NCBI GenBank assembly: GCA_019084025.1
Contig: JAHRBI010000003.1
Coordinates: 484,439-548,438, forward strand
Source: Burkholderiaceae bacterium DAT-1
GTDB taxonomy: Bacteria > Pseudomonadota > Gammaproteobacteria > Burkholderiales > Chitinimonadaceae
Reading direction: 5' to 3'
DNA length: 64,000 nt
Position numbers and translations under genes: made by a program. The notes under the pieces were generated by a model. It worked only from the letters and a program-made list of their open reading frames with translations, ran no database searches and was not told where the DNA came from. The number at the start of each line of letters is the position of its first letter. Positions within the stretch are counted from its first letter, which is position 1. This document shows positions 36,355-45,728 of the stretch, one piece after another.

Positions 36355-37447
36355 TCCGGCACCGTGTGTGTCAAGCGCAGCCGATGCCGAGTCGTGGCTT
36401 AGGCTGGCGCTTATCCCGGGCATTGGCAGTCAGACGCTGATCCGGCTGCTGCAGCAGTTTGGTTCGCCCGAGGCTGCGCTCGGCGCGAGTCGCAGCAGCT
36501 TGTCGGGGTTGCTTAACAGCAAGCAGCTAAACGCCTTTTTTGCAGGATGCGAAAGCGATTTACTGGCGCGGCATTTAAGTTGGCTGGCTCAACCAGACAA
36601 TCATCTGCTCACCCTGGCGGATACTGCCTATCCGCAGCAATTGCTGGATATTGCAGATCCACCTGCCCTGCTGTTTGCCAAAGGCCGAGTAGATTTATTG
36701 TCTGCCCGGCAGATCGCCGTGGTAGGGAGTCGGCATGCGACGCCGCAAGGTGTGGCCAATGCGGAGGCATTTGCCGAAGAGTTGGCAAAGCGAGGGCTTA
36801 CCATTACATCCGGCCTGGCCGCAGGCATTGATTCTGCAGCCCATCGTGGCGGGCTGGCGGGTGACGGTAAGACCGTTGCTGTGGTCGGGACGGGTCTGGA
36901 TATTGTGTATCCCGCCGGTAATCTGCAATTGGCCCACCAGATTGCTGCCCATGGCGTTCTGGTGTCCGAGTTCCCGCTGGGTACGCCCGGGCGCATGGGT
37001 AATTTCCCTCGGCGCAATCGAATTATTTCCGGCTTGTCGGTTGGAGTACTGGTGGTAGAAGCGACCCTGGGTAGTGGTTCCCTCATTACGGCACGCCAAG
37101 CAGCCGAGCAGGGGCGCGAAGTGTTCGCGATTCCGGGCTCGATCCATGCGCCGCAATCGCGAGGGTGCCACGCGCTGATTCGCGAAGGTGCAAAACTGGT
37201 AGAGCGCGCAGACGACATCACCGAAGACTTGAAACCTTCAATGCCTCCGCAGCCTGCTGACAATATCGCCGAACTGACCCCGGAAGCCGCACGCTGCTTA
37301 GGTGCGCTGGGATATGATCCGGTAGATATCGATACATTGTGTGATCGTACACGCTTGACGGTTGAGGACGCATACGCGATCCTGTTGACACTGGAACTGT
37401 CTGGACACGTGGCACGTCTGCCCGGCGGCAGCTTCCAAAGGATCTGA
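36335..37447 (+). CDS. dprA: DNA-processing protein DprA
   Basis: 370 residues from the ATG at 36335 inside the end of the LysM gene. It loads RecA on incoming single-stranded DNA during natural transformation. A SAM-like N-terminal region precedes the Rossmann-type core: AVVGSRHATPQG, ITSGLAAGIDSAAHRG, AVVGTGLDIVYPAGN, SEFPLGTPGRMGNFPRRNR and EATLGSGSLITAR. A C-terminal winged-helix (LGYDPVDIDTLCDRTRLT) follows. All motifs intact. Confidence 0.95.
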   Translation: MTSETLDPAPCVSSAADAESWLRLALIPGIGSQTLIRLLQQFGSPEAALGASRSSLSGLLNSKQLNAFFAGCESDLLARHLSWLAQPDNHLLTLADTAYPQQLLDIADPPALLFAKGRVDLLSARQIAVVGSRHATPQGVANAEAFAEELAKRGLTITSGLAAGIDSAAHRGGLAGDGKTVAVVGTGLDIVYPAGNLQLAHQIAAHGVLVSEFPLGTPGRMGNFPRRNRIISGLSVGVLVVEATLGSGSLITARQAAEQGREVFAIPGSIHAPQSRGCHALIREGAKLVERADDITEDLKPSMPPQPADNIAELTPEAARCLGALGYDPVDIDTLCDRTRLTVEDAYAILLTLELSGHVARLPGGSFQRI

Positions 37448-37462
37448 CAGAAACCCTTTGCC

Positions 37463-37918
37463 ATGCTAGATGTACTCGCCTATCTCTTCGAACAATATTA
37501 CAGCCCGGACGAGTGTCCGGATCGTGCCACGCTGGCACGCCGCCTGCTGGCCGCTGGTTTCGAGGATGCAGAAGTGGACGAGGCCATGGAATGGCTGGGC
37601 GAGATGGAGCATCTTGATGATGCGCCGTATCGCGATCTGGTGACCTCGACGTCACCGCGTCTTTTGCATCCGCATGAAGCTGACTGTCTGACAGCAGAGG
37701 CGCAGGCCTTTTTCTACTATCTGGCCAGTACCGATGCCCTGTCTGTCGCCCAGCGTGAAATGCTGATTGATCGGTTAATGTCCAATCCCGCCCGCAAGAT
37801 AGATCTTGAATCCATCAAGCGCTTGGCCTTGATGATACTGTGGCGTCAGGGCGACGATCTGGCCAATCTACTGATCGACGAATTGCTTTATGCTGAAGCA
37901 CAGCCTTTGATGCATTAG
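37463..37918 (+). CDS. smg: Smg family protein (DUF494)
   Basis: 151 residues, helical, cytoplasmic. MLDVLAYLFEQYY at the N-terminus and ALMILWRQGDDLANLLIDELL at the C-terminus are Smg signatures. It follows dprA by 15 nt and precedes topA, the common order in betaproteobacteria and gammaproteobacteria. The function is poorly defined. A hairpin (GCCCGGA/TCCGGGC, 37989-38009) without a U-tract lies in the gap to topA. Confidence 0.92.
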   Translation: MLDVLAYLFEQYYSPDECPDRATLARRLLAAGFEDAEVDEAMEWLGEMEHLDDAPYRDLVTSTSPRLLHPHEADCLTAEAQAFFYYLASTDALSVAQREMLIDRLMSNPARKIDLESIKRLALMILWRQGDDLANLLIDELLYAEAQPLMH

Positions 37919-38055
37919 AGGCATGCTGTGTTTGGCCGACAGGTCATCTGCTTCATGCACACAATTGTTTTCCCAGGATGTTGAATTCGCCCGGACACAT
38001 TATCCGGGCAGATAAATGAATTGGCCCGTTAAGTGCCGGCCCAGTTGGAGAGCCC

Positions 38056-40347
38056 ATGGCCACCAGTTTGCTGATTGTCGAGTCGCCCTCGAAAGCGAAG
38101 ACACTCAAGAAATACCTCGGCAAGGAATTCGATATCCTTGCCAGCTACGGCCATGTGCGTGGCCTTGTGCGCAAAGATGGTTCTGTCGATGTCGACAACG
38201 GCTTTGCTATGAAGTATCAGGTCATTCCCAAGAATGCCAAGCACGTCGATGCGATTGTCGATGCGGTCAAAGAAGTTGATAACGTCTTTCTGGCAACTGA
38301 CCCGGACCGCGAAGGTGAAGCGATCTCCTGGCATTTGCTGGAAATCCTGCGCAACAAAAAGGTGCTGCAGGAAAAGAACGTCAAGCGCGTGGTGTTCCAC
38401 GAAATCACCGAAACCGCCGTGAAAGCAGCAGTGGCCAATCCGCGCGATATTGACGGCGATCTGGTCAACGCCCAGCAGGCACGCAGTGCGCTGGATTATC
38501 TGGTCGGTTTCAATCTTTCGCCGCTGTTGTGGCGCAAGGTGCGTACAGGTCTATCTGCTGGCCGGGTACAAAGCCCTGCTCTGCGCATGATCTGCGAGCG
38601 CGAGCTGGAAATCCGTGCCTTTGTCGAGCAGGAATACTGGACGATTCATTTCGATAGCCACAAGGGTCGTCAGAAATTCTCGGCACGTCTCAATGAGTGG
38701 CGTGGCAAGAAGCTCGAACAGTTCGACATTCCCACTGATGCAGTGCATGCCGAGATCGTGGCTGCGCTCAATGGGCATCCGGCGCGTGTCGCCAATGTCG
38801 AGAAAAAGCGCAAGAGCCGTAGTCCGGCCGCGCCGTTCACCACGTCCACCCTGCAACAGGAAGCTGTGCGCAAGCTCGGTATGACGACTGACCGCACCAT
38901 GCGGACCGCGCAGCAACTGTACGAAGGGATTGACGTCGGTCAGGGCACAGTCGGTCTGATCACCTATATGCGTACCGATTCGGTGGCACTGGCCAATGAG
39001 GCCGTGGCCGAAATCCGTGATTACATTGGCGGTCAGTTCGACAAGGAATACCTGCCAGCCAATCCGGTGACCTACAAGAACAAGTCCAAGAATGCACAAG
39101 AGGCCCACGAAGCGATTCGTCCCACCTCCATTCTGCGTACGCCGGAATCCGTGAAGGCCTTCCTGTCGGCCGAGCAATTCAAGCTCTACGACATGGTGTG
39201 GAAGCGGACACTGGCCAGCCAGATGGCGCCGGCCAAGTTCGATACCACCGGCGTAGACATCGCCGTGGGTGAAGGCATGTTCCGTGCCAGCGGTCAGGTA
39301 CTGGTGTTCCCCGGCTTTATCGCGGTATATCAGGAAGATGCCGACGATGTCGAGGGCGAGGACGACGCCAAGTTGCCGCTGATGGAAGCGGGTGATGAGC
39401 TGCCGGTCGACAAGCTCTATGGCGAGCAGCATTTTACCCAGCCACCGCCCCGATATTCGGAAGCCTCGCTGGTGAAGGCGCTGGAAGAGCACGGTATTGG
39501 TCGTCCATCTACCTATGCCTCCATCATCTCCACGCTGAAGGATCGCGAATACGTGATCCTTGACAAGAAACGCTTCCTGCCGACCGATACGGGTGAAGTG
39601 GTCAATAAATTTCTGACCGAACACTTTACCCAGTACGTGGATTACAACTTCACTGCCAAGCTCGAAGACAAGCTGGACGAAATTGCTGCCGGTAACCGTG
39701 CCTGGGTGCCGGTGATGGAGGAGTTCTGGAAAGGTTTCCACAAGCAGATCGAGGAAAAGCAGGCGCTGAAGCGTAGCGATGTGACGCACGAAGCGATTGA
39801 CGAGACCTGCCCCAAGTGCGGTAAGGGTCTGATCATCCGTCTGGGTCGTCGTGGCCGCTTTATCGGTTGCTCGGGCTTCCCTGAATGCGATTACACACGC
39901 GACATGAATGAAACCGCCGAACAGAAGGCGGAAGAAGCCACGCAGATTGTGGAGGGGCGGTTCTGTCCGAATGATGGCGGTCAGCTGGTGATCAAGTCTG
40001 GTCGCTATGGCAAGTTCATTGGCTGTGCGAACTATCCGAAGTGCAAGCACATCGAGCCGCTGGAAAAGCCGAAGGATACCGGGGTCACTTGTCCGGAGTG
40101 CAAGGCGGGGACGCTCATTGAACGCAAGAGCCGGTACGGCAAGCTGTTTTATAGCTGCAACACCTATCCCAAGTGCAAGTATGCAACATGGAATCCGCCA
40201 GTGGCTGAAACCTGTCCGCAGTGCAACTGGCCGGTGCTGACCATGAAGACGACCAAACGTCGCGGCCTTGAAAAGGTCTGCCCGCAGAAGGAATGTGGGT
40301 ACAGCGTGGTAGTGACGCCGCCGGAACTGATGCCGAAACCAGAGTAA
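38056..40347 (+). CDS. topA: DNA topoisomerase I
   Basis: 763 residues. Relaxes negative supercoils by transient single-strand breaks. The Toprim domain starts at the N-terminus (LLIVESPSKAKTLKKYLG) with the acidic triad in ATDPDREGEAISWHLL. The catalytic Tyr (~304) lies in LITYMRTDSV. Three to four C-terminal zinc-finger-like modules start near residue 585 (CPKCGKGL, CPNDGG, CPECKAGT and CPQCNW). Shorter than the 865-residue E. coli enzyme but complete. Confidence 0.97.
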   Translation: MATSLLIVESPSKAKTLKKYLGKEFDILASYGHVRGLVRKDGSVDVDNGFAMKYQVIPKNAKHVDAIVDAVKEVDNVFLATDPDREGEAISWHLLEILRNKKVLQEKNVKRVVFHEITETAVKAAVANPRDIDGDLVNAQQARSALDYLVGFNLSPLLWRKVRTGLSAGRVQSPALRMICERELEIRAFVEQEYWTIHFDSHKGRQKFSARLNEWRGKKLEQFDIPTDAVHAEIVAALNGHPARVANVEKKRKSRSPAAPFTTSTLQQEAVRKLGMTTDRTMRTAQQLYEGIDVGQGTVGLITYMRTDSVALANEAVAEIRDYIGGQFDKEYLPANPVTYKNKSKNAQEAHEAIRPTSILRTPESVKAFLSAEQFKLYDMVWKRTLASQMAPAKFDTTGVDIAVGEGMFRASGQVLVFPGFIAVYQEDADDVEGEDDAKLPLMEAGDELPVDKLYGEQHFTQPPPRYSEASLVKALEEHGIGRPSTYASIISTLKDREYVILDKKRFLPTDTGEVVNKFLTEHFTQYVDYNFTAKLEDKLDEIAAGNRAWVPVMEEFWKGFHKQIEEKQALKRSDVTHEAIDETCPKCGKGLIIRLGRRGRFIGCSGFPECDYTRDMNETAEQKAEEATQIVEGRFCPNDGGQLVIKSGRYGKFIGCANYPKCKHIEPLEKPKDTGVTCPECKAGTLIERKSRYGKLFYSCNTYPKCKYATWNPPVAETCPQCNWPVLTMKTTKRRGLEKVCPQKECGYSVVVTPPELMPKPE

Positions 40348-40408
40348 AGACCGTCTGGCGGATGGCTCGTTCGGCGCGACAGCCCTTGTGACTTCTTGCA
40401 TAAAGCGG

Positions 40409-40436
40409 TTGGTAAGCGCACCGGGCGTGGTAAAGT
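40409..40436 (+). promoter_or_regulatory. Candidate sigma-70 promoter for the GGDEF-EAL gene
   Basis: TTGGTA, a 16-nt spacer, then TAAAGT, 156 nt before the ATG at 40592. The gap 40348-40591 shows nothing else. Confidence 0.4.
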
Positions 40437-40591
40437 GTGGCCGTCCGGATGCCCCGTCTACCGTGCCAATTCGATTGGGAATGCGATCCGTATGCCCCAT
40501 GAACAGGCGGTAGGTGCTGGTCGGCCTATTGAACGCCGCTGGTCAGGTTACGCAAGAGAGGGATCCGGGCTCGATTGAATCTGGACGAGCC

Positions 40592-43201
40592 ATGACGTCA
40601 AAGAACTTACAGCGTGCAGTGCCTCACGGAGAACATGCTGTTCTCGGGCCTGCGCCTGACTATCTCGAGTTGCTGGACGCCACCAGCGCAGTGTTACTAG
40701 AGCCCGGCAGTGAGTCACTGTCACGGGCGCTCTGTGCTGTGGCGACTGCGTTTCAGGCTGCAACGGCCTCGCTCTATCGTAGTCGCAGTGCAGGGACACG
40801 GGCTGAGCGTCTGTCAGTGTGGCGTACATCTGAATTGCATGATCTTGAAGTCCAAGAGCTTAAGTGGGTTGATTACGCTCGATATCCAGATCTCCATGAC
40901 GCGTTGTCTGCTGGTTTGATTGTGACCCGTTCCCGTCATGAGCTGCCATCCGATCTCGCAGAGTTTGTCGACCATGTGCGTGGCGAACAGCTCACTTGCG
41001 TGCCTCTGCTTGATGATGGCGATTTGATCGGCTTCCTTGCGCTGATTCATTTCGACCGCATGAGACAGCGCCATAAGTCTGAAGGCCGCCTGATGTCAAA
41101 CCTTGCCAATTATCTGTCGCTGGCACTGGTGAAACAGGAAAATCAGGAACGACTGCATTCCAATGAAATTCGTCTGAAAGCACTGGTTGGTGCCACCGAA
41201 GATATTGTGTTCGAGCTGGATCAAACCGGACTGATCATCAATGTCTGGTCTGTACACCCTGCCCTTCCTCCCGGTGCGCGACCCGGTAATGCGCTGAGTG
41301 AATGTCTGCCCGATGCGACTGTGGTAGCCATTATGGAAGCGGGCAAGCGGGTGTTTGAGGGAGCTGGTCCGGTGCAAATGCGGTTTGCGCTGGAGTCGAG
41401 TGGCAAAAAGGCGCACTTTATTTGCCGTCTGGAGCGAATACCGAGTGCCGAAGGCGGAGAGTCACATCTGATCGTGCTGGCGCGGGATGCGACTGAATGG
41501 TTGCATGAGGATGCCCGCCGTCGAGTGATGGTGGAAACGCTGAACCTCTTGGAAGAGGCCATCGTGGATTTAAGTCCGGATGGTACCCTTGTGCATGCCT
41601 CAGCAGCCTGGACAACCTTGCGCAGCGCGGGAGCGGAGACGCCCGAAAGCGATGTGGGCCGCAATTTATTGGAGTTTGTACACGAAGACGAACGTGACTT
41701 GCTCAAGCGTTCCCTGCTGGGGGTGGCCGATGGCCGTCCGCTGGTAGTGCAGCGTTTCCGCCTGCTGCGGGGCGATGCTGAACCGTTGTGGCTGGAAGCC
41801 CGTCTCATTGCCAGTGTGGACGTGAATGGACAGATTATCAGTCTGCGCGGTGTGTTGCGTGATGTGACCGTGGCTCATCTGCACGAACGCCATATTATGC
41901 GGCTGGCGCTGTATGACGGACTCACTGGCCTCCCAAATCGCATGTTGTTGGATGATGTCCTGCATCAGTCGCTCACCCGTGCCAAGCGAAATGGTACTCG
42001 GGTGGCGCTTGGCTTTATCGATCTGGATCACTTTAAGCAGATCAACGATGCTTTTGGCCATCACGCGGGTGATCGTGCCTTGATCACGGTCGCGGGTCAG
42101 CTGAAAAGCGTCTTGCGGGAAGAAGATATTCTGGCGCGCTGGGGCGGGGACGAATTTGTCGTCTTGATTCCCGATATCGATGATACCGATGTGCTAATGC
42201 AGATTGCCGAGCGTCTACGTGAAATTGCCCGAAAAGGTGTGATGATTGATGGTCTGGAAATGCGTCCGACCATTTCCATCGGCATGGCAATTTATCCGGA
42301 TAATGCGGATACCGGTGAAGCTTTAATGACGGCAGCGGATAGCACCATGTATCACGCTAAGGCCTCCGGACGAAATAATGTTCAGTTTTTCAGTGACGTA
42401 TTGAATCTGAAAACAATGGGTCGCGAGCATATGGCGATTCAGACCCGTCTGAATCGTGCTGTGCAAGAAAATGAGTTACGCGTCTTTTACCAGCCCATTA
42501 TCAATGCGCGGACAGGTAAAGTTTCCTCGGTTGAAGCACTGGTGCGCTGGCATGATGTAAGTGGCTGGATTACGCCGCAAGTATTTATTCCGATGGCAGA
42601 AAAGTTGGGCCTGATTCAAGAGTTGTCCGAACAGGTTACCGTGCAGGCCATTGCCATGCTGCGCCAATGGCGAGATCGGGGTTTTACTCAGCGACTGGCG
42701 CTCAATGTCTCCCGTAATCTACTTTTTTCACCACATTTTGTCCGGAATCTGATCGATCAGGTCACCGAAAATGGATTAGTGCCGGGCGATATCATTATCG
42801 AAGTGACAGAAAGCCTTGCACTGACTGATTATGCCCGGCAAACCAGGCATCTTAGCTTGCTTCATGATGCGGGTTTCCTGATCGCGATTGATGATTTCGG
42901 CACCGGGTATTCGTCGCTGTCGCAATTGCATGACATGCCAATCGATATGCTGAAAGTCGATTTATCCTTTACCTCGCGACTCAATACCGAGGCCGGACGG
43001 CGTATCATGCAGGCCATTGTACAAATGGGGCATGCGCTGGGCTTGGAAGTGGTGGTTGAAGGCGTCGAATCACAGGTTGATGTGGCCTTTCTGCAAGGGC
43101 TGGGCGTCGAGAAGATGCAGGGTTTCCACTTTAGTGAGCCTGTTGCGGCCAGCATGTGCGAATTATTTCTAGAACTTGGGGCAGAAGCCGTCGCTATCTA
43201 G
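40592..43201 (+). CDS. GAF-PAS-GGDEF-EAL cyclic-di-GMP enzyme
   Basis: 869 residues from the ATG at 40592 (an in-frame start at 40514 is less likely). No membrane segment. An N-terminal GAF-like domain (~15-190) is followed by two PAS-like domains, then a diguanylate cyclase with DGLTGLPNR, the inhibitory-site motif REED and active-site GGDEF near residue 518. The phosphodiesterase domain starts near 640 with EALVRW and contains NVSRN, EVTES, DDFGTGYSS, DMLKVD and EGVES. Both halves look catalytically intact, so it may make or degrade c-di-GMP depending on the sensed signal. Confidence 0.92.
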   Translation: MTSKNLQRAVPHGEHAVLGPAPDYLELLDATSAVLLEPGSESLSRALCAVATAFQAATASLYRSRSAGTRAERLSVWRTSELHDLEVQELKWVDYARYPDLHDALSAGLIVTRSRHELPSDLAEFVDHVRGEQLTCVPLLDDGDLIGFLALIHFDRMRQRHKSEGRLMSNLANYLSLALVKQENQERLHSNEIRLKALVGATEDIVFELDQTGLIINVWSVHPALPPGARPGNALSECLPDATVVAIMEAGKRVFEGAGPVQMRFALESSGKKAHFICRLERIPSAEGGESHLIVLARDATEWLHEDARRRVMVETLNLLEEAIVDLSPDGTLVHASAAWTTLRSAGAETPESDVGRNLLEFVHEDERDLLKRSLLGVADGRPLVVQRFRLLRGDAEPLWLEARLIASVDVNGQIISLRGVLRDVTVAHLHERHIMRLALYDGLTGLPNRMLLDDVLHQSLTRAKRNGTRVALGFIDLDHFKQINDAFGHHAGDRALITVAGQLKSVLREEDILARWGGDEFVVLIPDIDDTDVLMQIAERLREIARKGVMIDGLEMRPTISIGMAIYPDNADTGEALMTAADSTMYHAKASGRNNVQFFSDVLNLKTMGREHMAIQTRLNRAVQENELRVFYQPIINARTGKVSSVEALVRWHDVSGWITPQVFIPMAEKLGLIQELSEQVTVQAIAMLRQWRDRGFTQRLALNVSRNLLFSPHFVRNLIDQVTENGLVPGDIIIEVTESLALTDYARQTRHLSLLHDAGFLIAIDDFGTGYSSLSQLHDMPIDMLKVDLSFTSRLNTEAGRRIMQAIVQMGHALGLEVVVEGVESQVDVAFLQGLGVEKMQGFHFSEPVAASMCELFLELGAEAVAI

Positions 43202-43253
43202 TCGTCGCGATCCTGTTTCGCGTCGCCCCAATTGATATCGAGCGGAGTACCGA

Positions 43254-43904
43254 ATGCAATCGGCAGACGTAGCGCAGTTTTTACAGAAAAATCCGGATTT
43301 TTTCGAAGAATATGCAGACTTGATTGCGGATATTTTTGTGCCGCATCCGCACGGGGGGCGAGCCATTCCACTGGCCGAGCGCCAGATTCTGGCCTTGCGC
43401 GAACGGAGTCGCGTATTTGAAAGCAAGCTCGGCGAGTTGCTGCAATTCGGCGAAGAGAACGACCAGATCGGCGACAAAGTGCACCAACTGTCGCTGTCCT
43501 TGCTGAATGCACGTGATCTGGCCGCCGTGCTGGGCGTGCTCGAAGATCAGCTGATGACGCATTTCAATGTGCCGCACGTCGCCATCCGTTTGTGGAGCGA
43601 AGAGCCGGACGACACGCTTGAGGCCTTTCATGCCGTCAGTGATGAAGTCAAAGTGCTGGCGCAAAGCCTGCCTGAGCCCTACTGTGGCCATTATGTCACC
43701 GATGAAGTCGCGACATTCATGGGTGAGGTTGCACCCAGCCTGCGCAGCTGGGCGCAGGTTGCCTTGCGCAGTGATACGCCGTTCGGTTTGCTGATCATGT
43801 CATCCGAAGATCCGCAGCGTTTCCATCCGGAAATGGGCACGCTGTATCTGGCGCGTATCGGTGAACTGGCCTCTGCGGCGATTGGTCGCTTTCTGTCGCG
43901 CTGA
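43254..43904 (+). CDS. DUF484 protein
   Basis: 216 residues. VAQFLQKNPDFFEEYADLIA at the N-terminus and a GAF-like remainder (HVAIRLW, PYCGHYVTDEV, FGLLIMSSEDPQRF) match DUF484, commonly encoded just before xerC. The stop overlaps the xerC start (TGATG). The exact role is unknown. Confidence 0.93.
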   Translation: MQSADVAQFLQKNPDFFEEYADLIADIFVPHPHGGRAIPLAERQILALRERSRVFESKLGELLQFGEENDQIGDKVHQLSLSLLNARDLAAVLGVLEDQLMTHFNVPHVAIRLWSEEPDDTLEAFHAVSDEVKVLAQSLPEPYCGHYVTDEVATFMGEVAPSLRSWAQVALRSDTPFGLLIMSSEDPQRFHPEMGTLYLARIGELASAAIGRFLSR

Positions 43905-44788
43905 TGCCCTGGATAGCACGTATCGAGCAGTGGCTTCAGGCCGAGCATACGCAATCTGAAGCAACGCGCGCAGCCTATCTTGCGGATATGCGCCTCCTGG
44001 CAGACCTGATCGCACCGCTCTCGCTGGCACAGGTCGATGCCAGAGTAGCGCGTGGCCTGGTGCGCAAGCTGCATGCACGCGGTGATGATCCGGCCTCCAG
44101 TGCGCGACGTCTGTCTGCGTGGCGAGTGTGTTGCCGGTATCTACTGCAATGCGGTGAACTCAGTGCCAACCCCTTTGAAGCTGTGCGCGCGCCCAGGCGT
44201 GCACGCAAATTGCCGCATCCGCTTGGTCCGGATGCGACCCAGCAGTTTCTTGATGCGATGCCGGATGACGATACGCTGGCGCTACGAGACCGTGCGGCGT
44301 TCGAGTTGATCTACTCGGGTGGATTACGGGTGTCAGAACTTGTCCGGCTCGATCTTGCCGATTTCCACGATGAGCTGCGATTGGTGCAGGTACTTGGCAA
44401 AGGAGGCAAGTCGCGCATGGTGCCAGTCGGTGAGCAGGCACGCACAGCTTTGGCCGACTGGCTTGCGGTGCGATCCCTGTTGCCGGGTGCCGGAACGATT
44501 GGGGCGGTGTTTTTGTCGCAGCAAGGCGCACGTCTGAGCGTCCGCTCGATACAGGCGCGCCTCGATGCCTGGGGGAAGCAACTGGGTGTGGCTGATCATC
44601 TGCATCCACATAAGCTGCGCCACGCCTGTGCCAGTCACTTTCTGCAATCCAGTCAGGATTTGCGTGCCACTCAAGAGTTGCTGGGTCATTCGAGCATCGC
44701 CAGTACGCAGGTCTACACCCATCTCGATTTCCAGCATCTCGCCTCGGTGTATGATGCAGCCCATCCACGCGCCCATCGCAACAAGTAA
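43904..44788 (+). CDS. xerC: Tyrosine recombinase XerC
   Basis: 294 residues. Works with XerD at dif to resolve chromosome dimers. An N-terminal SAM-like DNA-binding domain precedes the catalytic domain with Arg in YSGGLRVSELVRLD, Lys in GKGGKSRMVP, HxxR in HPHKLRHACASHF, His in LLGHSSIASTQVYTH and the nucleophile Tyr in VYTHLD. Its context with DUF484 marks it as the chromosomal recombinase and not a phage or island integrase. Confidence 0.95.
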   Translation: MPWIARIEQWLQAEHTQSEATRAAYLADMRLLADLIAPLSLAQVDARVARGLVRKLHARGDDPASSARRLSAWRVCCRYLLQCGELSANPFEAVRAPRRARKLPHPLGPDATQQFLDAMPDDDTLALRDRAAFELIYSGGLRVSELVRLDLADFHDELRLVQVLGKGGKSRMVPVGEQARTALADWLAVRSLLPGAGTIGAVFLSQQGARLSVRSIQARLDAWGKQLGVADHLHPHKLRHACASHFLQSSQDLRATQELLGHSSIASTQVYTHLDFQHLASVYDAAHPRAHRNK

Positions 44789-44805
44789 TCACCCATCGTA
44801 TTCAC

Positions 44806-45516
44806 ATGACGCCACTCGAACGCATCCTCCAGTCGCAGGGATTCGGTAGCCGCAAGGCCTGCCGCCAGATCATTCAGTCAGGCTGCGTGCAGGTGGAGGA
44901 TGAAATATGTGATGAGCCCTCTGCCCGGTTTGACTTGAGTGGACTCCGCATTTGTGTGGACGAGATCGATTGGGTGTGTAGTGACACGATCTGCATTGCC
45001 CTGAATAAGCCTGTCAATGTTGAATGCTCACGCTCGCCGCAACACCATGCCTCGGTATTCAGCTGTCTGCCGGGCTTTCTCGTCGAGCGAGGCGTGCAGC
45101 CTATTGGCCGACTGGATGCCGATACGACTGGACTGCTCTTGCTGACGGATGATGGCGCTCTGAATCACGCTTTAGCCTCACCCAAGCGCCATGTCCCCAA
45201 AACCTACCGGGTGACGCTCAAACATGCTGCACATGCCGACATGATTGCAGCGCTGCTGGCTGGTGTGCTGCTACACGATGAAGATGCCCCGCTGGCGGCG
45301 TTAAGTGTGCAGCAAACGGGAGCGCTGGAAATCCTGATGACGATAGATCAGGGCAAATATCATCAGGTGAAGCGAATGGTTGCAGCGGCAGGCAATCGCG
45401 TAGAAGGCCTGCACCGCGAGGCCATGGGCGGATTGTCTCTGGCCGATTTGCCTGCACTGGCAGCGGGCGAATGGTGTGTACTGAGTGCCGAACAGCTGGC
45501 GAAATTGCGGAATTAG
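44806..45516 (+). CDS. rsuA: RsuA-type 16S rRNA pseudouridine synthase
   Basis: 236 residues. An N-terminal S4 RNA-binding domain (LERILQSQGFGSRKACRQII) is followed by the synthase domain with catalytic Asp in GRLDADTTGLLLLTDDG and KYHQVKRMVAAAGNRV. The family targets include U516 of 16S rRNA (RsuA); length and motifs fit RsuA better than RluB or RluE, but target assignment is by similarity only. The stop overlaps the convergent S4 gene by 4 nt. Confidence 0.85.
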   Translation: MTPLERILQSQGFGSRKACRQIIQSGCVQVEDEICDEPSARFDLSGLRICVDEIDWVCSDTICIALNKPVNVECSRSPQHHASVFSCLPGFLVERGVQPIGRLDADTTGLLLLTDDGALNHALASPKRHVPKTYRVTLKHAAHADMIAALLAGVLLHDEDAPLAALSVQQTGALEILMTIDQGKYHQVKRMVAAAGNRVEGLHREAMGGLSLADLPALAAGEWCVLSAEQLAKLRN

Positions 45517-45728
45517 CCCTGCACTACGCGAATCACGTCTTCGGCCAGTTTCACTACTTGGCCTGCGCGGATCTTGCATGTTTTGCGCAGCTCGATCTGT
45601 CCATCGACCTGCACCAGACCATCTGCAACCATTTGCTTTGCTGCGCCGCCGCTTTGGGCCAAGCCCAGTGCCTTGATCAGGCTGTCGAGGGTGATGAACT
45701 CCCCGTTCAGTTCGAATTCGTGATTCAT
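45513..45728 (-). CDS. Small S4-domain RNA-binding protein (YbcJ-like)
   Basis: 71 residues from the ATG at 45728, which overlaps the stop of the tcdA-like gene (ATGA). A single S4 domain: FITLDSLIKALGLAQSGGAA, followed by QMVADGLVQVDGQIELRKTC. Binds structured RNA, possibly linked to ribosome assembly. Longer in-frame extensions upstream would run into the neighbouring gene and are rejected. Confidence 0.85.
   Translation of the reverse strand: MNHEFELNGEFITLDSLIKALGLAQSGGAAKQMVADGLVQVDGQIELRKTCKIRAGQVVKLAEDVIRVVQG

Noticed and set aside
38551..40500. 649-codon minus-strand frame opposite topA
   Set aside because: Antisense shadow of a certain gene; no domain or ribosome-binding site.
43904..44788. 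Tyrosine recombinase as sign of a mobile element
   Set aside because: Context with DUF484 and full XerC motifs show it is the chromosomal dimer-resolution recombinase.
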